From: Tetracentron sinense
Taxonomy: Eukaryota > Streptophyta > Magnoliopsida > Trochodendrales > Trochodendraceae
Assembly (NCBI GenBank): GCA_015143295.1
Contig: CM026555.1
Span: 248,001-312,000 of the forward strand
Direction of reading: 5' to 3'
Length of the DNA stretch: 64,000 bases
The first letter of the stretch is position 1. Each line of letters starts with the position of its first letter. The translations under genes were made by a program, and so were the position numbers. Shown here piece by piece: positions 24,344 through 35,899 of the stretch. A model generated the notes under the pieces. It was given only the letters and a program-made list of their open reading frames with translations, searched no databases and had not been told where the DNA came from.

Positions 24344-25734
24344 TGATGCCCAGATAATGGACCCTAGAGGAGGGTTGAATAAGGTTTATGGCAAATTTTA
24401 AATTTATACTAAGTGTTTATAGTGGAATAACAAATTTATCACTAATACTACCAAGTAAAAATCAGAGATATAGATTAGAGAGAGAGTCAGAAATACAAAC
24501 ACCAGGATATGTTATCAGGGTTCAACAACTTGCCTACGTCCCCGCCTTTAAGCTTTCCCGATTTAAGGATTTTCACACAATTCAATAATCGTGCTCTTCT
24601 TTTCCGGCAGAGAGCAAGCCTTACAATCCTTTTACAGGCTCAAGAAAAACCTTTAACACTCCTTTTGACAAGCTAAGGATGAACCTCTTCAAGAAAATAT
24701 CTCTCTTGGATACACGAGAACACTTTTCTCGAATTAGTGCAAGAATCCCTGATTCTTGACTTTCAGCAATAACAGAAAATGTATGGATTTTAAATCTGAA
24801 TTGAAAGCTCCTAATTTGAGCTAGATAAGAATTGAATACAAGGCTGACAATCTCTCAAGATGGATTGGAATTGAATGCTCAATGAGTGAGGGATTGGGTT
24901 TCAAGATATTCAATACAAAAACAGAGTATTGATTGCTAGAAGTTGGTGAGTGATGAATGATCAATAGAACAGTGTAATGATCTCTAAAATCTTATATTTT
25001 GATCATAAATCAACTCTATTTATAGTTGGGCAATCAATATGGCCGTTGGGAGTGTATTTAATGCGAGTTAGCCGTTGAAAACTAGTCGTTATAGGTTTTT
25101 CCTGTAGGCACTCGTCGACAAGTGAGTGAATTTTAGGCATGAGTCGTCGACAAGTGGAGACAGAAGCAATTGCTTCATTTTCTTGTCATCCACTCGTCGA
25201 CGAGTTCACTGAATTTTTTCAGTAAACTCATCTTAATGAGACCAAAAAAATGGGAAACATGCTAGAACCCTTAGGCAATCAATTTAATATTATTTTAATC
25301 ATTTTCAGGGCCTTAGAATGATGTCCAAATTATACTAGGTCTCCTAGGGTCTATCTAGGTAGTCTTTGAGCAATTCTTTTCCAATGTCTTGAGGAATTTT
25401 TACAAGATCCTACACACTTTAATTTAGACACTAGTCTTCCTTGAAAGATGATCTTCAGTCTTGATTTGAGAAGCTCTACTCTTGATGGATCTTCATGAAT
25501 TGTCTTTGAGCTTTTGGGGCTTCTTAGAAGAACTAGCACTTGAACTTTGACCTTGATTACTTTGAATTGATTTAAGCTCTTCAACTCTTCATATCTTGAA
25601 TTTTGATCTTAATGGACCTCTTCTCTGAAATTTCACATACTCAATGGAAATATTAGTACATCAAGAGTCATTCCATTATTGTGTCATCATTGAAACTAGT
25701 AAGGGTACATAGAGTTATAACCTTAAGGCTAACA
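24344..25734 (-). repeat. 5' LTR of the Sirevirus
   Basis: 1,391 bp, TGATGCCC...GGCTAACA on the plus strand. It is very similar to the 3' LTR but has one fewer palindrome unit (about 22 bp shorter there). Palindromes lie at 25,110-25,123 (diverged) and 25,192-25,205 (perfect). Confidence 0.93.
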
Positions 25735-25739
25735 ATGAT

Positions 25740-26600
25740 AAGTCCTATAATAGCACCCATTGGGAACCCCACACATCACGAAGTAAGGCACTGTAGCCTC
25801 TTCTATCCCCGATTGAGAGAACCATCAGAATTTTGGTGAATAAACCTTTGTCAGGAGGGATCCACAACACCCATTTGGTTGGAGGTCTACCCAAAACGAG
25901 TTCTAAGTCCCATAGAACTGCAAACTCTTTTTCGATAGCATTGTCCCTCTCGCCTTGCTTGAAATAATTTTCATTTTAAGCGCACATCTTCAATAATCTT
26001 GTTACTGATGCAAGAGCGAGGAAGGAATTTGTTCTTAAAGCTCCCTCTATTTCTTTCGGCCCAAATATGATAAATAAAAGCATTAAAAGCAAGCTTCCAG
26101 ATATAAGTTTGGAAACTGGACCCTCTACATTTCTGCGTGATCCACCTCACCATGTGGTTCTATAGCTCAAATTGGCACGTTCTTAGACGTAGAAGCCTAA
26201 ACAGATTACCCCAAACTAAAGTGGAATAGTGACAAATAACAAACAAAGTGGTCATGAGTCTCAATACTAGCTCGGTAGAGAATACATTGAGCCTAATTTA
26301 CCACACCCCAATGAAGGAGTTTATCTTTTGTTATTAGAGTCTGCTTTATAGACATCCAAGCAATTATGGAGTGCCTAGGAATAGCCGGATAAAACCAAAC
26401 AATATCAGCCCAACCCGCCATTGGTCTTCGAGTCTGAATGCCCTCCCATGCTGAGCTAATGGAGAAGCTAATCATTGAATAGTATCATCCCTGCAGAATC
26501 TCAATAGATCTAATCTCTTCTTAGGCCTCATAGAGATTGGGCTATCACGGAACCTGAAGGCTCCATTCACCCCTCAAAATAATGATCTCAACAAGGTCAG
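25740..26600 (-). pseudogene. LINE ORF2 C-terminal relic (zinc-binding region)
   Basis: Minus-strand frames show the zf-RVT neighbourhood of plant L1 LINEs: a stretch ending IPRHSIIAWMSIKQTL and LLHWGVV (26,475-26,293), then FIYHIWAERNRGSFKNK (about 26,070-26,020). The order on the minus strand agrees. The segment between has stops and frame changes, so it is dead. The Sirevirus TSD at 25,735 cuts its left side, so this LINE was there before the Sirevirus. Confidence 0.75.
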
Positions 26601-27000
26601 TCTTATGAACATCAACCGATCGAGGAATTATGTTGCATAGGAGACCCTGTGGATGCCATAGCACCACTTAGTTCTCATGATATATGAATACGCTAGCTAG
26701 ACCTTTGAGCCTAATTGCATTTCTTTCAAAACAGATATACTAAGGCACCCTATAAAATCAACAGTACAAAAGTCAAAACTTAAGAAGAAACCACCAAGCT
26801 GAAGACGACCAACGAAAAGCAAAAAACTTTTCTGAACTACGTTATGACCTGATCCCAAAATGAGTACAAAGGCAGCCTGAAATTATGTTCGGTCACGTCA
26901 AGACAAACGTCCATCGATACAATAAATCTCTACAAGACAAAAAAAAAAGGCAAAAAGAAAAGAAAAAAAAAAAGAATTGGTCAAAAGTGAAACAAAGCTT
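26601..27000. other. No gene; decayed retroelement-like sequence
   Basis: The stretch near 26,835-26,915 (CTACGTTATGACCTGATCCC, then AGGCAGCCTG) resembles a block common in Tat/Ogre-type gypsy LTRs, recalled and not computed. A poly(A)/AAG-rich tract follows at 26,938-26,975. Nothing coding is visible. Confidence 0.35.
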
Positions 27001-29073
27001 TGTGAGCACAGCTTTTGCCCACCTGGAATGTGATCAGGATGTGATCGGGAGTCGCCATCTATTTTGTCTGAGGAGTATGTCCCGGGTATGGATAAGGATA
27101 TGGTCTGCAATCAGAGTTAGGATAAGAGGTTCAGTTAAGTCCTGGGGAAGGTGTTAGGCACCCCCAGGGCCCCCATTTTGCAATGGTTACCTACTCTCTA
27201 AGTATAAGTCAAATTTAAGTTCAATATTAATCAAGATGCATAAGTCTTTAGAGTGATGTTAATCCAAGAAGGGGGAAAGCTAAGCTAGGGTCGAACCTGA
27301 GTAGAGTTGCCTACAAACTCACCGGAGTGAGATCAGACCGAGCGTAGTTCTGGCACATTGGCCCGTGCCAGGGCTAGGGGGAGTGTGTGTGTGCGCAGGG
27401 CAGCTTAGAGACTAGCTCAGAGGCTAGGTTTGATTGACCGTGGTTGGTCATGTGCACAGAGGTGGCTTGCATTGGGCCCGGAAGCCAAAGATTGGGCCCG
27501 GAGGCCAGGGTCGAGCCCGGAGGCTAAGGTTGCATCAGAGTGGCTAAGGATTGGGCCAGGAGGCCAAAGGATGAGCTCGGAGGCTAGGGTCGAGCTAGGA
27601 GGCTAAAGATGCACCGGAGTGGCGCCCGGAGGCCAAGGTTGAGCCTATTAGGCTAGGGATTGGGCCCGGAGGCCAAAAATAGAGCCCGATAGGCTAAAAG
27701 GTGAGGTCTAACCATGGTTAAGAGGGCCAAAGTCAGTTTTATAGTCCATCATGTTTTTGTTTTTTGGATCTTTAGGGTTTTTCTGGATTTTTCCGAAGTT
27801 ATGTCGATCTAACTAGGGGTCAAGGTTATCGGGGTTAAGTTTAACCCCAATTAAAGGTCGAGTAAGGTCTGGTATGATCAAAAGTGGACCCAAATTGCAT
27901 GGCAAGGCCTATAATGGCCATCTACCCGTTCTGGGCCCTGTAAGGCCTCTGAATTGGAAAATACAAGAAATGGCGGTAGAAGCTTTACCGCCAGGGGAGT
28001 GGAGGGCATACATGCTCAGTGTGTGAGAAGGTGTACACTATTTGACGTTTCATGGGAGTCCCCTCTTGTCTATGGAAAAAGATTGAGGGGACCCTCATTA
28101 CTTAGCTTGCAGATTTAAGCCAGAAAAACGTCCCCTGGAGATGGACCAAGGGCTCACAAATGCTCAAACAAAATAGAAGAAGGGAGGGGGATGGGGGAGG
28201 TTCTTACTCTGTTACTCTTCAAGCACTAGCAACGATGGTCGACGATGGCAATGAATGGAGTGGCCCTTTTTAGTGAGGATTAGCCCAGGCTTGATCCTCA
28301 AGAGTCCGATTCTCACACTCGAGTCTGGACTTGCGAGCTTAGAAGCCTATGGCTGGATTTCTACAGAGTTTCTTGCTTCTTGCTAGGTTTCTTGGCATGG
28401 GGGAGAAGCTTGGGAGAGGTTGAATTTATAGAATTAGAGGTTGGGGACACCCAAGGGATTAGGACAGAGGTAGGTGGAGGTCTCAAGGGCGAGCCAAAGG
28501 CGTGGGAGGCAGCCTGGCGGTGCATGGAGTCATGCAAGAATGCAAACACGCAAAGACAGGGAAAGGCGGTAGAACCAGTACCGTCATTCCCCATGAAGAC
28601 AAAATAAATAATTGCAGTAATTGGATTACCGTCATTTGCTAACTTTTCCAAAAATGGGCCTGCTCTAGTGTTAAATGCTCAACACGTGGTACGGAATTTT
28701 ACCAAAAAAGAAATGTCGGTAATGTTATTACCGACATTCAGGAAATATTCAAATTTTGGGGTTGGGCCCCCTTCCTTGGGTTTGGTTTGGGTTCTGGGCC
28801 CATGCTAGAGCCCAGGGCTTGTTTGGCTACGGGTATAGGCCCTTGGGGCCTTGGCTCTAATTTTAAATGGGCCTTGGGCCCATGGCTCTTGTTCTAGGGC
28901 CTTAGGGCTAAGCTAGGGCTAGTGAGGTATGTCCTAGGGTCTAGGGTCCTAACTAGAGTTAACCTAGCGTTAGACAAGGGTTAGGGTTAGATTAACCATG
29001 GTTAAGTAAGGTTAACCATGGTTAAGTAAGCTTAACCATGGTTAGGAAAGGGTGTAAAAATTGGGTGCTTACA
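27001..29073 (+). mobile_element. Solo LTR, gypsy-type, about 2.1 kb
   Basis: It starts TGTGAGCACAGC and ends GGGTGCTTACA, with a perfect 5-bp TSD AGCTT (26,996-27,000 and 29,074-29,078). Near its start it has GATCGGGAGTCGCCATCT and GAAGGTGTTAGGCACCCC, blocks I recall from plant gypsy LTRs. It carries GGCCCGGAGGCCAA-type tandem repeats (about 27,470-27,690) and palindromes TTAACCATGGTTAA at its 3' end (about 28,990-29,045). The orientation is uncertain. No gene inside is supported. Confidence 0.85.
27470..27700. repeat. GGCCCGGAGGCCAA-type tandem repeats
   Basis: About nine imperfect units of 18-30 bp built on the palindrome-like GGGCCCGGAGGCC core, alternating with GAGCCTATTAGGCTA variants. 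Confidence 0.7.
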
Positions 29074-29078
29074 AGCTT

Positions 29079-30067
29079 CATCAAAAGGAAGGAAATAATA
29101 AGTCGGTTTCATTTTTACACTCGACACCAAACAAACACCATATGGTGCCCTATCAGTCACAAAGCAACTTTGAGCCTTATATTGTTTACAATGAGGAAAG
29201 AAGAAAAGACAATTATTGAGCCTTATATTGTTTACAATGAGGAAAAAAGAAAAGACAATTATTGAAGTCATAGTTCAAGAGCAAAGGATGACAAAATGCA
29301 AAGCTTGCATGCACAATCCTGGTGGAAACCCATAGGGACCCAGGGGCCAAAAAAGGATAAAATCAAAGTTTGAATTTCCCTGGCAAGATAATAAATCAAC
29401 AATCCTACCACTACGCAAAAATTACACGAACTCCATCCTAGTGAAAACTGAAAAGGGCCTAGAAACAAAAAAAAAGATGGGACATATATCAAATGCACGC
29501 ATCCCAAAGGGAATTATTCACCCCATTGGTGAGTAAAATCAATGCAACCCAACCCTGGTGAAATATTTTAAGGCCCAAGGGTAAAACAAGAAAAAAATAA
29601 AGAAAAATGCAAACTCTGCATAAACAATATATGAAAGCGTCATCATCATCGATAATCAGCCATCATCAATCAAGTATCATCCTGAGCATGATTCTAGACA
29701 AATAGCAAAGACGACAGAGCAGATTCGTTGATCTACCCCAAAAACAATCAACTTGAAATTAATTAGTTCCCCTAAAGGCAAAAGAATCCTAACTAGGTTT
29801 CCCACCACAAGCAATCTCAAATATCTTTTTGCAATAGTCAATTTCTTTTTACAACAATCAAGTCAACCCAACCTGAGTTGGGCCTTGATCAGATCGATTC
29901 TTTTTTGAATCTATATACATGCAATTCCCTCGAAATTAGAATTAATTCCCGTTTACCTACTTTTATCTATGTGAGGAGGGAAGAAACGGATGGATGTTCG
30001 AAAGGAAATCCTAAATTGGCAGGTGCATGACATTTAATTTGAGATGCTATTGGCCAAGACTTATTTT
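29079..30067. other. No gene; contains a tandem duplication and decayed retroelement-like sequence
   Basis: A 50-bp-scale unit beginning TGAGCCTTATATTGTTTACA is repeated twice (about 29,170-29,262). The stretch 29,290-29,600 has CCTGGTGAAA and CCCAAGGG blocks resembling non-coding parts of gypsy elements. The small frames here lack any recognisable domain. Confidence 0.35.
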
Positions 30068-30079
30068 CATCATGCTCAA

Positions 30080-30303
30080 ATTTTATTTTTTTGGTTCATT
30101 GGAGGCCACATGGACCTATGGGCTATACAATATGGGGTAGCCCTCCCCCTCCCCCCCTCCAACCCTAATGTAGGTGGGATTCGATCCCAATGAGGGATAG
30201 CCCACCCCCCAATAGACCCCCCAACCCTAATGTAGGCGAGATTTGTTCCGGGGTCTCTAGTACGACGCCAAGAGACTTTACCAACTAAACTAGCTGGCAC
30301 CCA
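30080..30303 (-). mobile_element. tRNA-derived SINE with duplicated B-box segment
   Basis: Read on the minus strand from 30,303 it begins GGTGCCAGCTAGTTTAGTTG, an A-box-like pol III element, then a B-box-like GGAACAAATCTCG. It ends in an A-rich tail (T-run at about 30,084-30,092 on plus). Flanks CATCATGCTCAA (30,068-30,079) and CATCACGCTCAA (30,304-30,315) form a 12-bp TSD with one mismatch. The segment with GGGATTCGATCCC and CCAACCCTAATGTAGG is present twice, so it is an internally duplicated SINE. Confidence 0.75.
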
Positions 30304-30315
30304 CATCACGCTCAA

Positions 30316-31800
30316 TTATAGGCTTTCAAAGGGTGTTGGTGGACCTTGAATGCTCCTTGTTAATATGCTGAACGAGGAGGTGTTTGAATTCCACCCTAAT
30401 CTTGGTCTGGTTGTTGCATGTCAGCATTTGATGAATTAAGAATGGGACATTTGATGAATCAAGAATGACTTCAGTCATGTTTTAGGATACAAATGGTATA
30501 TAAATAGAAGGAAAGGGTGTCATGGAAAAGAACATATAGAAGAAAATGATATTATGGGAAAGAGAAATGTGAGCTCTGGCATATAACTTGTATATAAGTA
30601 AAAGTCAATGGAATTAGTTGAAAGAAAAACGATTGGCTGAAACCAGCTTCTCCCTCTTCTCTATTATCATAGGGTAGAGATAAAGCAGTAGCTTGGAATA
30701 ATAACGAGTCAATGACGACCTACTTTTCCAGTCCCAGGAACCATGCCCTGCCTTTAGGAATTCTTTCCCCTACATTTTAAATGTGCCATCAATATCTTAA
30801 CGAGCCATTTAAACTGCATTAAAAAAAAAATCTTGGAAAATCCCATTCCAAGGCAGTCGCGCTTGATATTGGTATATTTAATCAAAATAAGCTTAAGCCC
30901 CAATGATAACCTCTCCGAGCAAGGTGAAGGCTTGGCTTGTCACTGTCCTGGATGATCTGGGGTTTCTTAAACCCAGGCTGGTGGCTGCAGTGCCAAGAAA
31001 CACTTCGGCTAAGTTAATTCAGTCCCAGGCAAGGCTGGACTTGGGATTAGGCAAAACTTTGCCATGGCGTCCTTAATTAAGATGAGATGCACTTTTCCTT
31101 TGGTTTACTTTTCATAAGTTAACCGGGTGACTAACATAAAAATAGAATTTAGGAATGATAACAAGCACTTGAAAGGACTGGCCAAAAGCTACATCTTTAA
31201 CATCTCCAAATTTGGGCATGAAAACATGCACCTGTGTAGAGTGGCCAAAGGCTACTTCGTGAACATTGCCACGGCTGCATGAATGTCACTACTGCATGCT
31301 GACTTCGGTCGGCTGATAAGTGAATGGGCCCCACCCCATACTGATTTAGGATTGCTTGGGAAAAGAGTCCCACATAACTCCAAAAGCAAAGGATTTTTAC
31401 GATGGAGAAGGTGTTGATACATTTTAGTTTGTTGACATCTCTCTTGTGATTCCTGTAATCAAAATGCCAACAGTTAGGGTTCGAAAATAGGTATGTAGGT
31501 AAATTACACATATAAGTAAATTTATACCTCGTACAATGTAGAGCTGTATTCACAGGGGAATAATGGAGTACTTTACTGTGTTATCTGCCTGGCTCAAATG
31601 GTGTTATATTATGGATTGACCAATTAACGAGCCTTGGAGACTTGGGAGACTTTCTAGACCGGTGCCAATCAATTTAGAGTATTTTTTTTACCTCAAGGGA
31701 AGCCAATTAAATGGATTGGCGGGGCTCCAATCAATATCTTCCATGTGTACGGCATGAACCCAAAGAATGTTGTACTAATATTATGGTATATCCCCCTATT
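30316..31800. other. No supported gene
   Basis: A TATA-like GTATATAAATAG occurs near 30,499, and two related GGCCAAAAGCTAC / GGCCAAAGGCTAC blocks near 31,181 and 31,241. Frames such as 31,197-31,553 (minus) have no recognisable domain or splice context. It may be intron or downstream flank of the minus-strand host gene. Confidence 0.3.
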
Positions 31801-32282
31801 CAGGGGCAGAGCCAAGGAGGGCCTGGGGCCCTAAACATTTGGGAAAAAAACTTTTATTTATATTAAGGCATAGTAGCGCATGGGGTGGGTACCCCCTTAG
31901 CTTTTTTGTTTTAATTATAGTTTAGTAAGAACTTGGAATCCTGCACTGTTATAACGGGACTCCTTGGAGTCCCATGGCAACCCACAAGTCAAAACGCAAC
32001 CCACAAGTCAAAACACTGTCTTTACGATTCAATAACCCTTATGGTTCAACCACCTAACCTTACTTTCAAAAAAAAAAAAAAAAACATTAACTCTAATGGT
32101 TAAAAGTTAACTAGAATTAAAAAGGCTTGTGTTGTAACCAGAGTCTGGTTCTTACCGTAGAGGATTCCAAGTCTTTACTAAGCATTAGTCATGGACAGTT
32201 GTCCCATTGAATTTTCAAAAAAAATTACTATTTTGTTTAATTATATAATAGGGCCTATGGGGCAACTGCTACTGAACTTTTG

Positions 32283-32352
<70 letters not shown>

Positions 32353-32622
32353 TAATAGGAAACATATAGCCATTGCGTAAGGAGTCTAAACTTTTCATAA
32401 CAAAATATATTTTTATACAATGTTATTTAGTTATTTAATTATTTAATAGGGCATAGTCATAGGACAAGGGAATAGTTGCTCCCATAAACAAGGAGAAACA
32501 ATACTTGTCGGCAAAATGTTGGACGAAATGACTCACAAACTTAGTTGTCAAAAAAATTCTACTAATATTTTTAATTAGCTATAATGTGCCCCTCCTACAA
32601 TACGATCCTGGCTCCGCCCCTG
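31801..32622. mobile_element. hAT-like non-autonomous element with CAGGGGC ends
   Basis: Terminal inverted repeats CAGGGGCAGAGCCAAGGA and, from the right end, CAGGGGCGGAGCCAGGA. The 8-bp flanks CCCCTATT and CCACTGTT agree at six of eight positions. It contains a nested MITE (31,922-32,181) and an (AT)n run of about 60 bp (32,286-32,347). No transposase is visible. Confidence 0.78.
31922..32181. mobile_element. Small MITE nested in the hAT-like element
   Basis: 20-bp inverted ends TTAGTAAGAACTTGGAATCC and TTAGTAAAGACTTGGAATCC (right end reversed). The family is not certain; the TTA/TAA edges would fit a Tourist-like element. The interior has a duplicated ACCCACAAGTCAAAA block and a poly(A) tract. 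Confidence 0.55.
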
Positions 32623-33058
32623 CCACTGTTCACTTAAAAAGGGTAAATCGATATGGTAATAAATGTGCAGCATACATGAGCACACGTCTTCAAGTATTTA
32701 TACAACAGCATGCAATTGACTATTAGATACTTCATTAAAAAAAAAATGGAGATATTAGCTCAAGAAGAATGCAAGCTTAACTTCTAGCTACAGGAAGCAA
32801 GATTGAGAGCAAAAAAAGAACAGGAGCACGCAGGCAGAGCATTGCAATAAAATCATAGAAGCAGGCTTATAACAGTAATAACTATGTTAAAGTGCAATGA
32901 TGGAAGGACAAGAAAGAATCATTCCAAGTGGAAGCACATGGTGCATGATTCTATGTTAAATAATAACAGAAATTCCATCTAGAAATGGAATAGAGCTATA
33001 AAAAATAGCAAACTTAAGGTGGTAAAGCAGAATTATAATCATGCAGGTCATGGTTACA

Positions 33059-33265
33059 TAGGGCAATTAGCTTGTCCAATGTGATTTATAAAATCATATC
33101 TAAAGCTCTAGCTAATAGGTTCAGGAAGGTTTTGGATGACATAATTTCACCGTTTCAGACTGCTTTTGTGCCAGGTAGACAAATCCAAGGTAATATTCAA
33201 GTTGCACAAGAAGTACTCCATTACGTGAGAAAGAAAAAGGACACATCACAAGGGAACATTTAACT
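33059..33265 (+). pseudogene. LINE reverse transcriptase fragment
   Basis: The plus frame reads SNVIYKIISKALANRF, DDIISPFQTAFVPGRQI, the RT region around the conserved FVPGRQI motif of plant L1 LINEs. Only about 65 codons remain. It opposes the host gene's strand and is probably an intronic remnant or past the gene's 3' part. Confidence 0.75.
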
Positions 33266-33874
33266 GTAGTCACTATGTTTAATCATGGTTTTACCACAGT
33301 TAAAGGGAGTTAAAAAGGGGACATATCACAAGAAAAGGGGGGACGAGATGGCCTTCCTTCGCTCCACCAGCGAGGAGGTGATTATTTTCCTTAGTAAAAT
33401 TCTATGTTACTTTTTCTGACATTTTCCCAAATTTTTTGAAAATCCTGTTTTTCGCAAATTTTTCCATAGCCGAGCAGTTCCCGATCTCCAACTCAGAGAT
33501 CATGGTCCTATTACATTTAGTCATGACTATAAATAAAATGTCACTTAGTCATGACTTCCAAAAATCTGGGTCCCACCCTCTTGCCTGTGGACCATGCCAT
33601 ATGCAATGCTACACTGATGCTAAGTGTTGGGTTACTGCTGAATAGTTTAGAGTTTAGACATTCTCTAAAGTCTAAACAGAAAGTTCAGTTTTTTCAGTGG
33701 CAAAAAAGAATCCTGAAAAATGAAATAAGGCTAGCAAGCCGAGGCCATGGAATGGAAGGTAAAAACTGGGAAATGAGTATACTTTTTAGCAGGCTGTGAT
33801 GTGGAGTAGAATTGGAGAGTAGCATATAATAGTAGTTGAGGCGGGAGAGGGATCAACTAACAGAATAAAAATAC
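33266..33874. other. No supported gene; probable intron or flank
   Basis: A GGACACATCACAAG / GGGGACATATCACAAG pair brackets an imperfect TTAACTGTAG...CCACAGTTAA inverted repeat near 33,260-33,305. No other structure is recognised. Confidence 0.3.
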
Positions 33875-34264
33875 CTTGGAATTCTGTTGCATTTCTTGGT
33901 CATGCTGCTGAACAGCTGCAGCTTCTTCTTCATGCTGCACTGACTTGCAATCCTTCTGAGTGTTTCGTTGGATTTTAAAACCTGACTCCACTACTTGGGC
34001 CCGAGACCGTGGATTAGGTTCCTCTCCAGATTCATCACCAAGATGTAAATGCTCAGGAGTTTCACCCTCAACTTTCTTTTGAATATCCACCTCATTATCA
34101 GCCAACTCCTGCATTTCCTGTTGAGGGCTATAGTGTTGCTCGGGAGTCTCCAATTTCACCTCCTCACCTTGTTCTTCAAAATCAGCATCTGCATCAGGGT
34201 CAGGTGAATTCTCCAAATTCGATGATGTATCGTCACCGCAAGGATTTTCTAAAATGGAGGTTTC
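33875..34264 (-). CDS. Host gene exon, acidic Glu/Gln-rich segment
   Basis: This 390-bp minus-strand exon has a strong acceptor (pyrimidine run then TTTTTACAG before GAAACC, at 34,265) and a donor CCAAG|GTATTT at 33,874. It is open throughout: 130 codons in phase 0 from acceptor to donor, rich in Glu, Gln and Asp (ENSPDPDADADFEEQGEE near the start) and ending EMQQNSK. Such acidic, low-complexity segments are typical of disordered parts of nuclear proteins. Its phase 0 start fits the phase 0 end of the exon at 44,056-44,197. Downstream exons were not identified. The protein family is not recognised with confidence. Confidence 0.68.
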
Positions 34265-34681
34265 CTGTAAAAAGAAAAAAAATGAAGAAATGAAGAAGAA
34301 AAAAAAACATTAAATAATACCGAAGTCTTTAAACAGGAATCAAATGAAAACAGAAACATGATTGAGCATGTTTACTACGATTAAATTGACATCTCAAAAC
34401 GATTGCAGATAATAGCCACTCTGGTCTATACAATGGCTAAGACTGACAATCATTTTGAATAATACTGCAAGTCCATAGTTGAAATTCATGATCAGTGGGG
34501 AAACTTTTAAGCAGTCCCAAGAATTGGACTTTAGGAAAAGTAAACACACCTGAATCAGCGGTCCATTTACAAGAAACAAAACTTCTGCCGTTCTCTCTAG
34601 TTAAAACTAGTGTATTAAAAAGCATGAGAGGCTCACGCCACAAGGCCCGCCTCGGGGAGAGGCTCAAGGAAAACTTTGAGC

Positions 34682-35001
34682 CACTGTTACAAATCTCCCG
34701 AGAAATACCTAATCTCTCCCGAGAAATACCGAGAAAAACATCTAAAGCTTAAAATTCCGTTTTCATCGCGATGATTTAATCTCACGTGAAATACGATTTT
34801 TCTTTTTATCACGTTAATATCGCGAGATTTAGCCGATATTTTTAAAATATCGCGAGAAATACCCAATATTGTTGTATTATTTTCTGTAATTTTAATTATA
34901 TTTTTAATAATTGCCGATATTTAGGAGAGATATACTCAGGACAAAAACTCCAGATTTGAAAATCTCCCACGAAAACCCCGAGAACGAGATTTGTAACTCT
35001 G
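34682..35001. mobile_element. MITE with TTACAAATCTC inverted ends
   Basis: The left end CACTGTTACAAATCTCCC mirrors the right end read in reverse, CAGAGTTACAAATCTCGT. The interior repeats CCCGAGAAATACC several times. No clean TSD was found. Confidence 0.55.
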
Positions 35002-35470
35002 GGCCTTAAAGCTTAAATCTCATAAGGTTTTTTTTTTGTAAGATTAAATCTAATAAGGTCAAATTGTGAGGCTCGCTTTATGTCTGAGGCATGTGCCGAT
35101 CAGGAGACCTCGCTTGCTGCCTCATACATTAACAAAAAATAGGGTTCTAGCCAGATAATTGAGATTTGAATATTAAATATTTTTTTTAAGTGTGTGCCTC
35201 ATACATTAATAAACAATTAAGATTTTAATCACATAACTACGACTTAAACATTAAATTAAAAATTGTAAGCCTCATAATTTCTTTAATCGATAAAGTTATT
35301 AGTATAAATTAATACTTAACTTATTATGTCTAACGTATATTTCACTTTAATTTGCATAGTAGATATTGCAAAGATTTGGAGTCATTGTCTCACAAATGTA
35401 GTTGATGACTACTTTGTAATTGTTTGTTAGAATCCAAAATCAACCACATGAAGATTGAACATTATCTGTC

Positions 35471-35517
<47 letters not shown>

Positions 35518-35899
35518 CACAAAAGTAAATTTAAATTTAGCTTTCCTTGCCTCTTAAATTTATTTTTTTATAGCTGAATAATTTATATATATATATATAT
35601 TATTCTACTAATAAATGTACACGGAGTATGCAAAATTTTACTTAGACGTAAATACCCTTTAGTAAAAAATATTAACTTATTAACCTATGGTAGACTTTAA
35701 TATTATATAAAAAAATTATATTAGTAGAGAGTTTTTTTGATGATTACCTACATTAGTAGAGTCAAACGGTTAGAAGTTAGCTTGGGCAGTGGAGCTCTGG
35801 CAACTCATGCCCTAGTGGGATTAGATCCATAGACCTCTTCCATGGAAGGCCACACCCCTACCCCTCACGTCAGAGGCGGGGTGTCTATTAGTAGAGAGT

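Larger units (their letters stand above)
13178..25734 (-). mobile_element. Sirevirus-type copia retrotransposon with both LTRs, broken, hosting a solo LTR
   Basis: Two LTRs (13,178-14,583 and 24,344-25,734) begin TGATGCCC and end GGCTAACA on the plus strand. A perfect TSD ATGAT flanks the whole (13,173-13,177 and 25,735-25,739). Minus-strand order: 5' LTR, PBS, gag with zinc knuckle, protease, integrase, reverse transcriptase, RNase H, env-like region, several polypurine tracts, 3' LTR. Without the nested solo LTR it is about 10.7 kb, normal for a Sirevirus. The coding part is a fossil with many breaks (a dozen or more by eye). The LTRs look roughly 95% alike, suggesting an age of a few million years or less. 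Confidence 0.93.

Noticed and set aside
28361-28651. Frames on both strands in 28,361-28,651
   Set aside because: They lie within the solo LTR 27,001-29,073; both strands are open because the region is GC-richer.
31197-31553. 118-codon minus frame
   Set aside because: Aromatic/Cys-rich without a domain, poor start context, no splice support.
32286-32347. Long (AT)n run as a functional site
   Set aside because: A plain microsatellite inside a hAT-like element; several more occur near 35,480, 36,720 and 46,896.
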